Shown here: positions 13,164-23,957 of the stretch, piece by piece
Numbering within the stretch: position 1 is the stretch's first letter
How the letters are laid out: every line of letters begins with the position of its first letter
Assembly: GCF_000226095.1 (NCBI RefSeq)
Contig: NC_016475.1
Location: 4,526,001-4,590,000 of the forward strand
Source: Thermothelomyces thermophilus ATCC 42464
Lineage: Eukaryota > Ascomycota > Sordariomycetes > Sordariales > Chaetomiaceae
Direction of reading: 5' to 3'
DNA: 64,000 nucleotides
Notes under the pieces: generated by a model
What the model was told of the DNA's origin: nothing
The model's input: the letters and a program-made list of their open reading frames with translations, nothing else
Databases searched by the model: none
Made by a program: the position numbers and the translations under genes

Positions 13164-13923
13164 TAGAGGTAGCAAGGTCGACGATCCGGCAATAGGTTTA
13201 AAAGGGCTATAAAGGGGGTCTACCCCTCTTATAGGCCTTATAGAGGAGGTTATAGGTTATAGAACTAGCCGTAGTAGCTAGCTAGGGTAACCATTAGAGG
13301 GCCGACCAAGCCGGTAAGAGGATATAACGCGTATCTAATAAAGACCCCCTATGCCTAGTTTTTACAGAGGAAGGCCTATAAAGGCACTAGGGCCTAACGA
13401 AGGCCTAGAGCTCCCTACTAGTATAGGCCTATATAGGGGCTATTAGCCTCCGGGACTTCCTTTTTAGGGTTTAAGTCCCGGGGGTTAGCACCCCTTACTA
13501 TACCTATAGCTAAGGGAGGGAAACCGTAGAGCACCTAGTTATTTAGTGCCCAAACCTACTAAGAAGCTAAACGTAGGAATCCTAGGAAATACGGTCGCAA
13601 AGGGACCTAGACCTCGTTTTATAGGGTATAAGGGCCTGTAATTATCGTTTAGTAAGGAGGGTTCTATAGTGGCTAATGGATTTAGGGAGACTCCTAGAAT
13701 ACCGCCTCGCAAGGAGGCTAGACGAGGGGGCAAGGCCTCTATAGGGCCATTCTAGCTACTTCTTTTTTTCTTTATAGTGTATTAGTATTTTAGATTAGGC
13801 GTTAAAGGCGGGATAGAGGTTTTTATCTAGCCTATTAGGTATAGTTTCCTTTGTATATAACTAGAGAGGCTCTAGTATACGTATTAGCATAATGGTATAG
13901 GACTAATAATAATAATAATAATA
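13164..13923 (+). mobile_element. Tad-like LINE, 3' part with (TAA)n tail
   Basis: Continuation of the LINE interrupted at 5,555. Around 13,519-13,556 one frame reads ETVEHLVI-stop-CPN, matching the His/Cys block found at the C-terminus of Tad-type ORF2 proteins. Coding texture ends near 13,740. The 3' untranslated part finishes with GTATTAGCATAA and then a TAA trinucleotide tail at about 13,904-13,923. The same 3' end occurs independently, inverted, at 16,014-16,073. Confidence 0.82.
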
Positions 13924-14473
13924 AGTACCTTTATAAGCCCTTTTTACCTCTTTAGCCCTCTTTTAGGCCTCTTAAACCTCTCTTATCTACTATTAGGCCT
14001 ATTTATCCCTTATATTAGCCTTCTTTATTACGGCCGAAGCTATAGTTATTTCCTTAAAGGCCTCTATAAGCCTATTAAAGGCCTATAGGAGCTCCTTTAG
14101 GCCTTGGAAAATAGGCCTAGGCAGGGCTATTACCTACCTACTAAGCTAGAGAGGGAGGTAGGCTACCTTAGCCTATATAACCTTCCTATCTAAGCTCCTC
14201 TAGTCCTACCCTCTACTAGCTAATATAGGCTTACTAGTCCCCTAGAGGGAGATATATAGGGCCTATAAGTAATGGTTAGACTTCCTCTATTCTATAATAT
14301 TCTTATAGGTTGCTTCTAGTCTGGCTAAGGCCTAGAGTTAGTCTATTATAGAAGGCTAGCTACATTAGTCCTCCTAAAGGGCCTTAGTAACCTAGCTATA
14401 TAGCATATATAGGTCTAGGCCCTACTAATCTATAAGGCTAAGGAGGTCCCTAGCCCCTAGGCTAAGCCTATTA
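13924..14473 (-). mobile_element. Inverted LINE fragment, part 1
   Basis: Read on the minus strand, this segment aligns with the LINE body at about 3,175-3,712 (end of the endonuclease region and the linker). It starts abruptly next to the tail of the full LINE and is cut at 14,473 by the DNA transposon. The remainder of the same fragment is at 17,467-17,517. Confidence 0.8.
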
Positions 14474-14567
14474 CCTAGTAGTTAATGCTAACTAATTAGT
14501 TTAGGACTACTACCTATCTCCTAATAGGTAGGGCCAAAACCCCTAGATATACTAATATAGCTAGACA
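14474..14567. repeat. Left terminal inverted repeat of the pogo-like element
   Basis: Begins CCTAGTAGTTAATGCTAACT and matches the reverse complement of 17,373-17,466. The mismatches are C/T or G/A transitions. Confidence 0.88.
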
Positions 14568-15998
14568 CATCACTACCAAATTTTCTATACATTCACGTCT
14601 TTACAAAAGGTGCTATCAAGTTCAATTTAAGTTCAATTACTATTATAATAATAGCCTTAAATAGCTATAAATAGTTCAATTATAAACTAGGCTCTAAAAG
14701 TCTTAAAAATATAGTAAAACTCAATTCTACCTAGTTATAACTAGTTAAATAACAGGTTATATAACTCGCCTTTATCTCCCTCTCCCTCTATATTATACTC
14801 CCTATCCCTATCACTCTTAATGCTCTTAATTACAACAGTACCTTCTCTTTTAGCCTCCCAGTAATAGTTATTATCTTCTATCCCTAACGTTATTACTATA
14901 GACTTATAGGTATATTACTTCTTAAACCTCCTAATGTCCTTTATAATAGCTATATATAGAGACTCCTTCTTACCCCTAGATAGAGATAATAACTTAATAT
15001 CCTCTTCCTACCTATCTTTACTATCTATAAAGTCAAATCTATTATTATCACTATTATTAATTGATATTATAGTTACGCTACTAATCTATATCCTAGGACG
15101 TTTAGGGGATAAGAGTTTGACTTCTAATAACGGCTTCTTGGCTAACCAGGGGATTAGGACTTCTTTTCTATCTCTAAAGTTGAAAAAAGCTAGTAGCTAA
15201 CGCTCCTTTAGTAGAACCTAGAGAAGGTCGTTATTATTAAGAGGAAGATAGTCGTTCTTGTTAGTCTTTTCTAAGAATTTAGTAAAGGTTGCTATACGAA
15301 GGCGACGCCTATTAGTACTAGGAATCTTATTCTCTAGGTACCTTTTCTAGACTTTATTTTCCTCCTTATACTCTTGTTTAATCCGCTTAACGGTAATATA
15401 GGTAGCTTTTTGACTAATATCTCGAATTGCCTTAGCGTTCTTCCAAGCTTAGATCTCCTAAAATTGTCAAATCTACCAGATAGTTATACTTATTATAACC
15501 TCTCCTATTAGCTTGACAAGTTAGCCTTATATTTTCTTAATAGATAGTATAGCTAGATAGGCTCTCTTATCCTTAGTAAAGTTATTTAGATATTTGTATA
15601 CTAGCTAACCTTTATTAACCATTAATATAATATCTTAAAAGTATTTTATATTAGTAAACTAAAAAGCTTAAGATACTACTTTTAAATATAGTTAATACCT
15701 TTTTTTATATATATCTATTACTTGTTATTAGGAATTATTATAAGATATCCAATACTTATACTAGATAATACTTTCTCTCTAATCTAGTTCATTATAATAT
15801 ATTGGTTTAGTAGAAAAAGACTAGTCTTTTTAAATCTTAATATAATATTTTAGCGTCTAAAACTAGTATTCTAGATTTTCTAGAATCCTCTAATAAAGTC
15901 TGCCTAGGTAAATATAAGATTACCATTTTAAACTACCTACTAGAGATATCGTTAATATACTTCCTTAAGATAGTAAAAGACTTTTATATCTATTAGCT

Positions 15999-16013
15999 AG
16001 ATAAAGTATATTA
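15999..16013. repeat. Left 15-bp target duplication of the LINE-tail insertion
   Basis: AGATAAAGTATATTA here is repeated exactly at 16,074-16,088 on the other side of the 60-bp insertion. Confidence 0.9.
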
Positions 16014-16073
16014 TTATTATTATTATTATTATTAGTCCTACGCTGTTATGCTAATAAGCATGCCGGAGCCTCG
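16014..16073 (-). mobile_element. 60-bp LINE 3' end (extremely 5'-truncated copy)
   Basis: On the minus strand it reads through a GCTCCGGCATG segment, then TTATTAGCATAA, then TAGGACTAATAATAA. This is the same 3' terminus and trinucleotide tail as the full LINE at about 13,865-13,923. It is bounded by exact 15-bp target duplications, so it is an independent retrotransposition event into the pogo element. Confidence 0.88.
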
Positions 16074-16088
16074 AGATAAAGTATATTA
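16074..16088. repeat. Right 15-bp target duplication of the LINE-tail insertion
   Basis: Exact copy of 15,999-16,013. Confidence 0.9.
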
Positions 16089-17372
16089 AATAGCGAGGGA
16101 GGAAGATAATAATAATATTAAATAAGAGGTAATATTTATAAAGCTTAAGGTTATAATATTCTATAAAGTTATCTAGGATAAGTAGTTAGTATATACGTTC
16201 TTCTAATAGTATGGATATATAGATTAAATCTTTAAGAGTAACGTTATCTAGGTTAATAAAGTATATACTAAGAGTAGGACTATAGTTATAATAGTTATAA
16301 CTAAACCATTCCTTAAAGCTTATACTATATCGCTAGAACTTAGTATAGATAGTAAAGGAGTATTTATTAAAATGTTATATCTAATCTATTATAATCTTAG
16401 TATTATTAAATACTATCTCTAACTTATAGAATTATATTTCCTTATTAAGACCTTTAATATTCTAATCTTCTATTAGCTACTATTTAAAGATATAAAATGT
16501 TAAGATAGTATTACTAATAGCATTTCTAGCGCTAATTATACTTATTAACTCTTAATTATAAAGGTCTAAAATCTCTAGCTAATAAAATACTATAGTTAGT
16601 ATTCTAAACTAATACTTAGAAAAGAGGAAGATACTAACCTTCTTCTTCTTATCTATTTTAACTATTAAGATCTTAAACCGCCTATTTAATATTATAAGCA
16701 TATATCTAGTTTTATCTATATTCTAATAATTAGATATAGTAATCTTAAAGCTTTTAATAATATCCTCAAGCTTGTTAAAGAATATCTCTAGTTCTTCTAT
16801 CTACTACTTAGCTAAAAGTCAGTTTACTTTGACTAGTTTAAAGAATATTAACTAAAACTATAGATAATCCTATTTCTAATACAACTACTAATACTTATTA
16901 ATAGGAAGGTAGGGAGGATTATAACATGCCTATAAACGGTTAGTAGCATCTTAGAGAAGATCTTTAGTAGTAAGAGAACTAGATTCGATAAGCTAGTACG
17001 TATATCCTTTAAGGGCTAAATCTTTGTCGTTTCGAAGCGACTAAGGTCTTCTAATTACATTACTATTAGTAGCTAGAAGTCTAGTATCCTTCAAAGACTT
17101 TAAATGCCGGCTAACCTAAGTCTTTCTAGTCTTAAATAGCTAAGCCGTATACCAAATATTAGGTTGCTTTCTATAAGGTAAACGGCTAGTTCGGTGGCGA
17201 GCTTAAGTAGTAAGGAGCCATTTGGCGGCCTGTATACTAGCTGGTTCCTGGATTTGGTTAGTCAGAGGCATCGTATATAGGAGAGTAGGTTTAACTAGGC
17301 TTATAGTAGTGGTTGTATCTTCGAGTATAGGGAGTTGGCTAGTAAAATTAGATATAGATTTGGACGTATACC

Positions 17373-17466
17373 TGTCCGGCTATATTGGCATGTCTAAGGG
17401 TTTTGGCCCTACTTGTTAGGAGACAGGTGGTAGTCCTAAACTAATTAGTTAGCATTAACTACTAGG
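17373..17466. repeat. Right terminal inverted repeat of the pogo-like element
   Basis: Reverse complement of 14,474-14,567. It ends at ACTACTAGG, followed by the duplicated TA and the resumed LINE fragment. Confidence 0.88.
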
Positions 17467-17517
17467 TAAATAGGTCTTAGACTAGGTAATAGAGGTTAAA
17501 GTTACTTATAAGAACTA
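17467..17517 (-). mobile_element. Inverted LINE fragment, part 2
   Basis: Matches the LINE endonuclease motif region (about 3,123-3,173) on the minus strand. It continues part 1 after removal of the pogo-like element. Confidence 0.8.
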
Positions 17518-18178
17518 GGGAAGTTCTTAATAATATTCTTATTATATCTTACTATTTAGATATTTATTTAAAGTAAAGGGATATAGTTACTTACCTAAGT
17601 AAATAGTCTCTTTTAGCGTTTAAACACTTGTAATTAGTGATAAGATTATAAATTTAAACTAGTAATAGGTACTACTTGCTATAGCTTAGTACCTATAATT
17701 AGTATAGCTCTAGAAGGCTATAAATAGGTATAATATTATAGTAGTACTTATACTATAGGTAGTACTCCTAGACTAACTATTATAGTCTATAGAAGTAGGT
17801 AATTATAGTGTTAATTGTTCTAAGTACCAGAGGCACTTAGAGATCCTATCTAAATATATGTTAACACTCTAGCTTCTTATCCCTATTAGTAGGTTAGTCA
17901 GATCTGACCTATAGACAGTCAAATCCTGTAACACTATTTTTGTTTCATCGTAATATTTTCAAATTTCCATTAGTACTCCCCGCTCTGAAGAGTCTCCTTT
18001 TGAACAGGAAGCGAGCTGGCTTGCATGCAATGACATCCCAATGTCCTGTCTGAAGGCCCCCTCGGCGCTAAGTAATTATATACTCGAGAATCATAAACGC
18101 TCAGCCGCGAAAACAAATCCGCCCACCATAACGCACTCTTTTCTCCCAACTCCGACACCAACACCAGATACACCGACC
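17518..18178. other. AT-rich edge of repeat block, then gene-island border
   Basis: AT-rich, unidentified sequence up to about 17,940. The composition then changes within tens of bases to the GC-richer gene island, 3' of the membrane protein gene ending at 18,179. No gene or complete repeat seen. Confidence 0.5.
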
Positions 18179-18249
18179 TCAAGACAACTCATGCAATTCG
18201 CCATCCCCCCTTTGCGTGGGCAACTCCACGGGCTGCATCTGCATCGGCA

Positions 18250-18287
<38 letters not shown>

Positions 18288-19782
18288 GGACCAGGGTACG
18301 GCATATATCCGCCATTTTGCGGCGGCGGAGGCGTCGGGGCACCCATGCCCACCGGCGGAGGGGGCGTGCCGATTCCGTTGTGCTGCGGGGGAGGGGTGCC
18401 CATGCCGTTCATGCCCATGCCCATTCCCATGCCTATGCCCATGCCCATCCCTTGCTGTTGAGGGGGGGGCATGGCGTATATCTGCTGGGGGTATTGGTAG
18501 TTCGGCGGCGGGCTGCCGGTCGGGGGCGTGTTCATCGGCGGGATGTTCTGCATCGGGTGGACGGAGCCGGGGTGGCTGGAGGGGTTCTGGAGCGGGTCGT
18601 ATGGATCATAGACGGGGGCGTTCATGGCCGAGTGAGGCGAGGCCGGCGGGGGTCCATAGGCGGATGCGCCGTGAGGACCGCCAGGGGGTCCTCCCATGTA
18701 GCCGGTGGGCCCGCCTGGGGGACCGCCGGGCGCAGCTGCCATGCCCACCGGGGCCGGGCCGTTGCTGTCCTTGCGCCGGATGAGCAAGAAGGCGCCGAGG
18801 CCAATGAGAGCGAGGGCCGCTTGGGGTTCGTTAGCTTCGGTGGTGTTCTCCTAGAGTTTCTGCGGAGCGCATCTCGGCCAACTACTCACCGACACCGCCG
18901 ATGACACCGCCGACAATGGGGCCGACGGGCGTGGATGATCCGGAATCGGAATCGGCACCGTCGCTGGTTTCAGCAGGAGAGTCACCGCCGTCCGTGGCCG
19001 TGGGCGAGGAGTCAGAGGTGGTCGACTCAGCTGTCGACTCGGCCGACTCAGCTGTCGACTCGGCCGACGATTGGGACGTCTCGGAGGACGACGTGGTGCT
19101 GGAACTCGAAGAGCTCGTCGTGGCCCGAAAGAATATGGTGTACGTTGTCGACACGCTGTCGCAAGTGTGGATGGTGTAGCCGGCAATAGAACCAGTGCGG
19201 TCGCCGTAGGAAAACACGGCACAGGACGGCAGGTTGGAGTTTGAACTGGGCACCTAATGTCAGCATCCCCTTCCCCCCTTCCAGCGGATGAGTCGACCTC
19301 GGAGAAATAGGCTCGGGAGTACCAATACAACGTCCTCTCCCTGTCATATGTCTTGGTCGCCTTTGACGATGCATAGGGCAGGCAGGCGGCGTAGACTTCG
19401 CAGGACGTGGTGAGGCAGCAGCCGACGGCGGACACCCTCGTGTCGTAGAGACATTGTGCGTCTGGATGGGCGCAGATGTAGTCGGAATCTGCAAAAGGGT
19501 CAGAATCGGGTCAGGACCGGGGCGGCGTAGTGGCATCGGTAGGTACTGACGTGGGTTTCCGTCGACATAGCCGCATGTCTGGGTATCGCGCTTTTGCAAA
19601 TCCCGGGGAAGGATGGGGAGGGCGGTTACAGCGAGGGGAGAGACGTCAATGCCGCCCTCTCTCAGCTGGGGAGCCGGCGTCTGGGCGGCACTGCGAGCAA
19701 AGAGTTGCTCACGGGCCATGCCGCTCACGGCGGAAAGCGAGACGGCGGCAGCGGCCAGCCATCCGAGACTCTTGACGGCCAT
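18179..19782 (-). CDS. Single-pass membrane protein, Cys-rich ectodomain and Pro/Gln/Met-rich tail
   Basis: Four exons: 19,782-19,551, 19,488-19,298, 19,253-18,890 and 18,819-18,179, giving 475 aa in one frame. The start at 19,782 was chosen because it begins a signal peptide (MAVKSLGWLAAAAVSLSAVS). The ectodomain has a fungal Cys pattern starting CGYVDG at about residue 70, then CxxxxxxxC, VGCC and further Cys in exons 2-3. It is followed by a Ser/Thr-rich stalk, a transmembrane helix at about 253-276 formed across the last splice junction (VGGVIGGV then AALALIGLGAFLLI), and a cytoplasmic tail rich in Gly-Met repeats with 11 Gln at 441-451. The architecture resembles cell-wall stress sensors, but no known sensor domain is certain. 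Introns are 62, 44 and 70 nt; the 44-nt one has a weak donor (GTCGAC) and is the least sure. Confidence 0.78.
18254..18286. repeat. CTG/CAG trinucleotide repeat, 11 units
   Basis: Perfect (CTG)11 on the plus strand. It encodes the polyglutamine run in the tail of the membrane protein and is a likely length-variable site. Confidence 0.95.
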
Positions 19783-22700
19783 GGTCGACTTGTTCTTGCG
19801 GCCGCCGTTACGAGCCTCGACGGTCGCGTCACGGTGAAGGAGAGGAGCGGAAGGAAGGGAAAAATGAAAATTGTCGAAAACGAACGGTCGAGGTCGCGGG
19901 TGCACTTTGACTTCATGGCGAACAGGGCCCCTCCCAGATCAGGCGCACTTTCTTCCCTTTGCGATGGCACCCTTCGGCCCATGGAGCGCCCAACCCCCGT
20001 CTCTGCATCGCACACCTTGCCGTTTCGCGGTATGCCAAGAATCGAGAAATCGACGATCACTGGCCCTCTTCCCGACGCGCTAGCACTTTTGGCTTCAGCC
20101 GCGGTGTAGTGTAGCCAAACCCTCCAAGCACCCTGCAAGCAGCTCAATCTGTGGCAGAGCAACAACGCGAGTGCGAAAAGGCCCTTGGGGTTAATGCACG
20201 GCCGGGCCATGCGAGCGAGCGGCGCCACAGATGCAGGTCGAGATCAGGGACGGAGGCCGCGGTTTTTCCAGTTCACCAGTCTCAATCCGAGTCAGGGCAG
20301 CCACGAGTTCTCATGTCTCGCACATGCCGACTTCTGAACAATCTGAGCGTCCTAAGCGGACCCCGGACGCCTCTGGTTGCTTTTCATAGGCCGACAGCGT
20401 TGCGTTTCATGTGGGTCATTTCCACCGCCCCGCTCCCCCGGTTCTTTTCTTCTCTTTCTGACTGGGAGGGAGAGAGAGGAACCTATAAGAAATCATCAAC
20501 CGGCAGGCCTAGGCGAGGTGAGTCGTCTGTTAAACCGGACCATCTTCCCTCCGCTGACGATCCCACCAACCACAAACAAAAGTGTTATTTCATTCATATC
20601 CTCGGTTTCTGTTGCATCGCGGCTGGGCAGCATTTTCCCCATCAGTCCGATGAACAATTCGGTACGGCGGAGGGAAAGAATTCGTGACGAGGTAAAAAAC
20701 AGTTGCGCGAAGAGGAATGGCCCTAGACCCTGGAAAATCGCATTCTCTCGGACCTGCCTGTTGCAGCCAGATTAAAGTTTTTCTCAAGGCCCCGATAAGC
20801 ACTCTTCGCGTGGCTCCAAGCCTCACGTGCGCTTTGACACTAACTAGCCGACATGGGCAAGCTCTGACACAGCCAATCCTTTCTGGGCGACTCCGTAGTT
20901 ACTGATTAACGTCGGAGGGTGTTCCGCTGCATGAAATTCAACTAACGCAGTCGTGTCCAGAGGTTGTTACTGTACGGATTACACACAGAGGGCTGTGCTG
21001 CCATACACCATCTGAATATATCGACTGCGGCGTTGCTGGGCTGCCTCCACGATTAGGTTGTTACACATTACTGTACTCCCCACCTCACGGGATTACCGAG
21101 GTGAAGGTTGCTGCTGAGGAGAATTGGCGTTGCCGGTTGAGGGATTCATTTGCATCGTGTTTAGTACTAGTGTGTGATAACTATGTATATATGTACTGTA
21201 CTGTAGTGTATGTACAGTACCGTGCTACTAAGTATAGTACTGCGCACCTCACAAACCTATACGATCAACCGATTATCGGGGCGATCTGACCGCCAGTTGG
21301 ACAACCCGAATGCGCAGCACCAATGTAAATTACTGTGAAGATCGAAGCTTGGCTGTCGAGGGGCTAAACTACAGGGTCATTCCTCGAGACATGAAGCTGA
21401 TCAGTTTACTACTTTCTTCTTTTGCGACGCGAAGTCGCATTATCCCACTACATATTTCTCATATCTCATAAACAATGAGTAATCCGCAAAGTGCAAATAC
21501 CTTCACTTCCCACCGGCACAAGGCCAAGAGGCCGCCCTCAGCTCTACCTGGTAAAGATACTGCGTGGACTGTAAGACTAGAAACTATAGTCGATCACGTC
21601 ACGGTTTCTAAACAACGGATGTCTAGCTACAGACAGTGTAACTCCCTCTCCCTGCTGGAAGTTGGAATAGGTACCTAGGTGAATCATTTTTTGGTGTCGC
21701 CCGTACATTCCCCCCAGGATGGCGAATTGTCGTAATTAGACGGAAGCTTGGAGTTTGGCGCTGCGCAACGGGAATCTCCTCTGCATTGTCGCCGCTGGGT
21801 AGGTTCTTGAGAACGAAAAACGTTAAAGTCGTGTCTCTGCGTCTCGTCCTTCCCCGACCACACTCTGCCTCAGCCCTTTACTCTACAAGTCCCTTCTATT
21901 AACTTTTCAGTCGGAGGCGGCAGATTCCCCAACACGACGTCCTCGCTTTACCTGTGACTCCCTTTCCCAGCATAGGCTTAGTTAATCTCTAGACAGATCA
22001 GTATAATACCAAGGGGCTAGCGGGCCAGCGGTGGCAGCTATATCTCTTGAGGTGCGAATAGTCGTGGGCTTAGACGTTCTTCTTACCATCTAAGTACTAC
22101 TAGACTTCCGCTTTCAGCCTCTTAAAAAAAAAAAAAAAACCGATGATTGGAGCCTCTCTTGTCAACCTATCTCCGAATGATGTTCTACTATTCCGCCGCG
22201 AATGCCTTTAGAGCATGCCTTGGTATTTCTTGATCGGAAACGCAAGCTTGATAGGTACCTTAGTTAGACGAAGGATGTATACAGTTAGACGGAGGAAATC
22301 TTAATGATGTCCATCACCTACTACAGACATTTATCTAGCTGGAAACGATGGGGCCACCCATCCCGAAAAGAGACCATGCCATCCGTTTGGAGTGCCATCC
22401 GACGGAGTCCCGTCGGGGAGCCAAGCCTTTGCAGCCTGGCCATCCATGCAACATGAGCGCTTTCGTTCAGAATCCACCACGCCCAACCCGACGAACCCCT
22501 CTTCAAGACTCTGTCCTCCCTTCATCAGGCGTCGCTACAATCAGCCATATTTCCTGGGACGAGCCGCATCAACATGTTAGAGTCCGCAAAGCTGTTGTCA
22601 AAACAATGAGTGCAATCCGAGGCTTACATGATCCCGATTTCATCTCCAGTGCAACAGCTGCTTCGGATCGAAGTGCCGCGGCATGTTGCCGAAGGATTGT

Positions 22701-23957
22701 GACTGCCTGTAACCTTGGCAAGGCCAGAAGTGGTTGGAGTGAGGCCGCTTTATTGGCACCTAGGGTCCTTGGCAGATGTCGGATTCGTATTAATTCTTGG
22801 CCTCGACAGCTACACTCTCTACAAACAAGTACAGGCTGTTGCCAGCGTCGTTCACGCTCGCACTGGACATACATATTAGATAGGTACATAATTACATCCT
22901 GGGGCTTTAGCACACCCATCCTCCCAGTTCAGTGACTGCCATTCATGTCGCTATTGGGGCTTTTGTATGATTAATATTTACCGGATGGTACCCCCGGTTT
23001 CTCATCTCTCAATTCCGGCTCATGCTTGAGGCTGTCGACAACGATGTCGAGTCCTCGGTATGTTTCACTGTGGCCGGTACAGGTACAGGTTTGTTGGCTG
23101 AAGAGCCAGGTGATTCCGCAGCATTCAGTTCCAAACATACTTTAGCTATTAGGTCTAGTTAGCTTTCCATCGTTTCACTGACAAGAGCAGTGAGCAAGAG
23201 AATATGAACCGCATTGGAGACTGTGGTTGCGCGCACTTGGAAGTTCGACACTGCCATGATGTGGTTGTTGATAAGGACTTTTCAAGAACACAGGTGCCGA
23301 TGGGGGGTGGGTTGTGGCAACCTGGAAGCTTGGAGGAGGCGGTGCTCATTCAACCTTTTGCGCCAAAGCGCGCAGACTGGTTAGCAAGGTCGTCAACAAG
23401 GTAGCAGGTTGCAGACCGAACAGTGCCATCTGAATGCCGTAATTAATCACGGGACTAGGGCATCTTCGCACCAGGCGGCGAGGCAAGGGATGCCTCGATC
23501 GCGTGATTCGGGCACTGAGGCGTTAGAGTCGCCGGGGCATATATGACAACTAACGGCCACTGAGAGACGAGTCGAGAATCCAAAACCTGGGGGAAATGTG
23601 ACTCAGGTGTGCCAGAGCTGTTCTTATTCAGGTGCCTAAACGGTTAGGCTGAATGTACAGTATTACATACGGCTGCTGCGATTCGACCATTGAACTATTA
23701 ATTAATACCAAAGCGTGACTGCCGAAAATCATCATTCACACAATGTGTTTGCGCGCCACTCGGTCCTTTTTATCTTCATTACAGGTAACTCCGCAGGCTA
23801 CTCGTTTCCATCGTAAAAGCCTACAGCCCACCATCTGCTCCGTGGTATCTCGAGGGCTCAACTCCTCCATCCGTTTCAATGCGCCCCCACCCCCCACGAT
23901 TTCGGAACTTGGACCGCCCAAGTTCGGTTGCGAAAGTCTGAACCCTCATGAACCTAG
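19783..23957. other. Long non-coding stretch, no supportable gene
   Basis: About 4.2 kb upstream of the membrane protein gene. It contains several open frames of 60-195 codons without recognisable domains, codon continuity or splice support, a 16-nt A run near 22,124-22,139, and two copies of the dispersed TACGGAKTAC-type motif (20,890; 20,973). The 195-codon plus-strand frame at 22,348-22,935 is the longest but shows no family resemblance. Confidence 0.55.

Larger units (their letters stand above)
14760..17190 (-). pseudogene. Fot1/pogo-type transposase remnant
   Basis: Minus-strand frame with many TAG/TAA codons. The N-terminal region (about 17,190-16,880) reads like the helix-turn-helix/CENP-B-type DNA-binding part. 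It is followed by an amphipathic stretch (EELEIFFNKLEDIIKSF) and the first catalytic Asp block WNxDxTxYM (ancestral NMDETGYM) at about 16,697-16,727. The C-terminal part, about 15,440-14,760, is nearly open and Lys/Arg/Glu-rich (for example YITVKRIKQEYKEENK), as in the tail of fungal pogo transposases. The remaining DDE acids cannot be placed with confidence because of the damage and the LINE insertion. Confidence 0.65.
14474..17466 (-). mobile_element. Fot1/pogo-like (Tc1/mariner superfamily) DNA transposon, RIP-mutated
   Basis: A 2,993-bp element with terminal inverted repeats of about 94 bp (14,474-14,567 and 17,373-17,466). It is flanked by TA on both sides (14,472-14,473; 17,467-17,468), and the interrupted LINE sequence has a single TA at that place. 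TA duplication is the hallmark of Tc1/mariner elements. The minus-strand interior carries a broken transposase. The right end is visibly less RIP-mutated than the left. It also hosts a 60-bp LINE tail insertion at 16,014-16,073. Confidence 0.88.

Noticed and set aside
1600-13935. Target duplication of the full LINE (GTGCCTTTTAA near 1,608 and GTACCTTTATAA near 13,925)
   Set aside because: Similarity is partial, and the left flank does not continue the inverted LINE as it should if the LINE had inserted there.
17818-17935. Possible solo LTR beginning TGTTA and ending TAACA
   Set aside because: The flanking pentamers do not match and no second copy is present in the window.
22348-22935. 195-codon plus-strand open frame
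   Set aside because: Longest frame in the gap, but no family resemblance, no splice partner and mixed composition; open frames of this size occur by chance.
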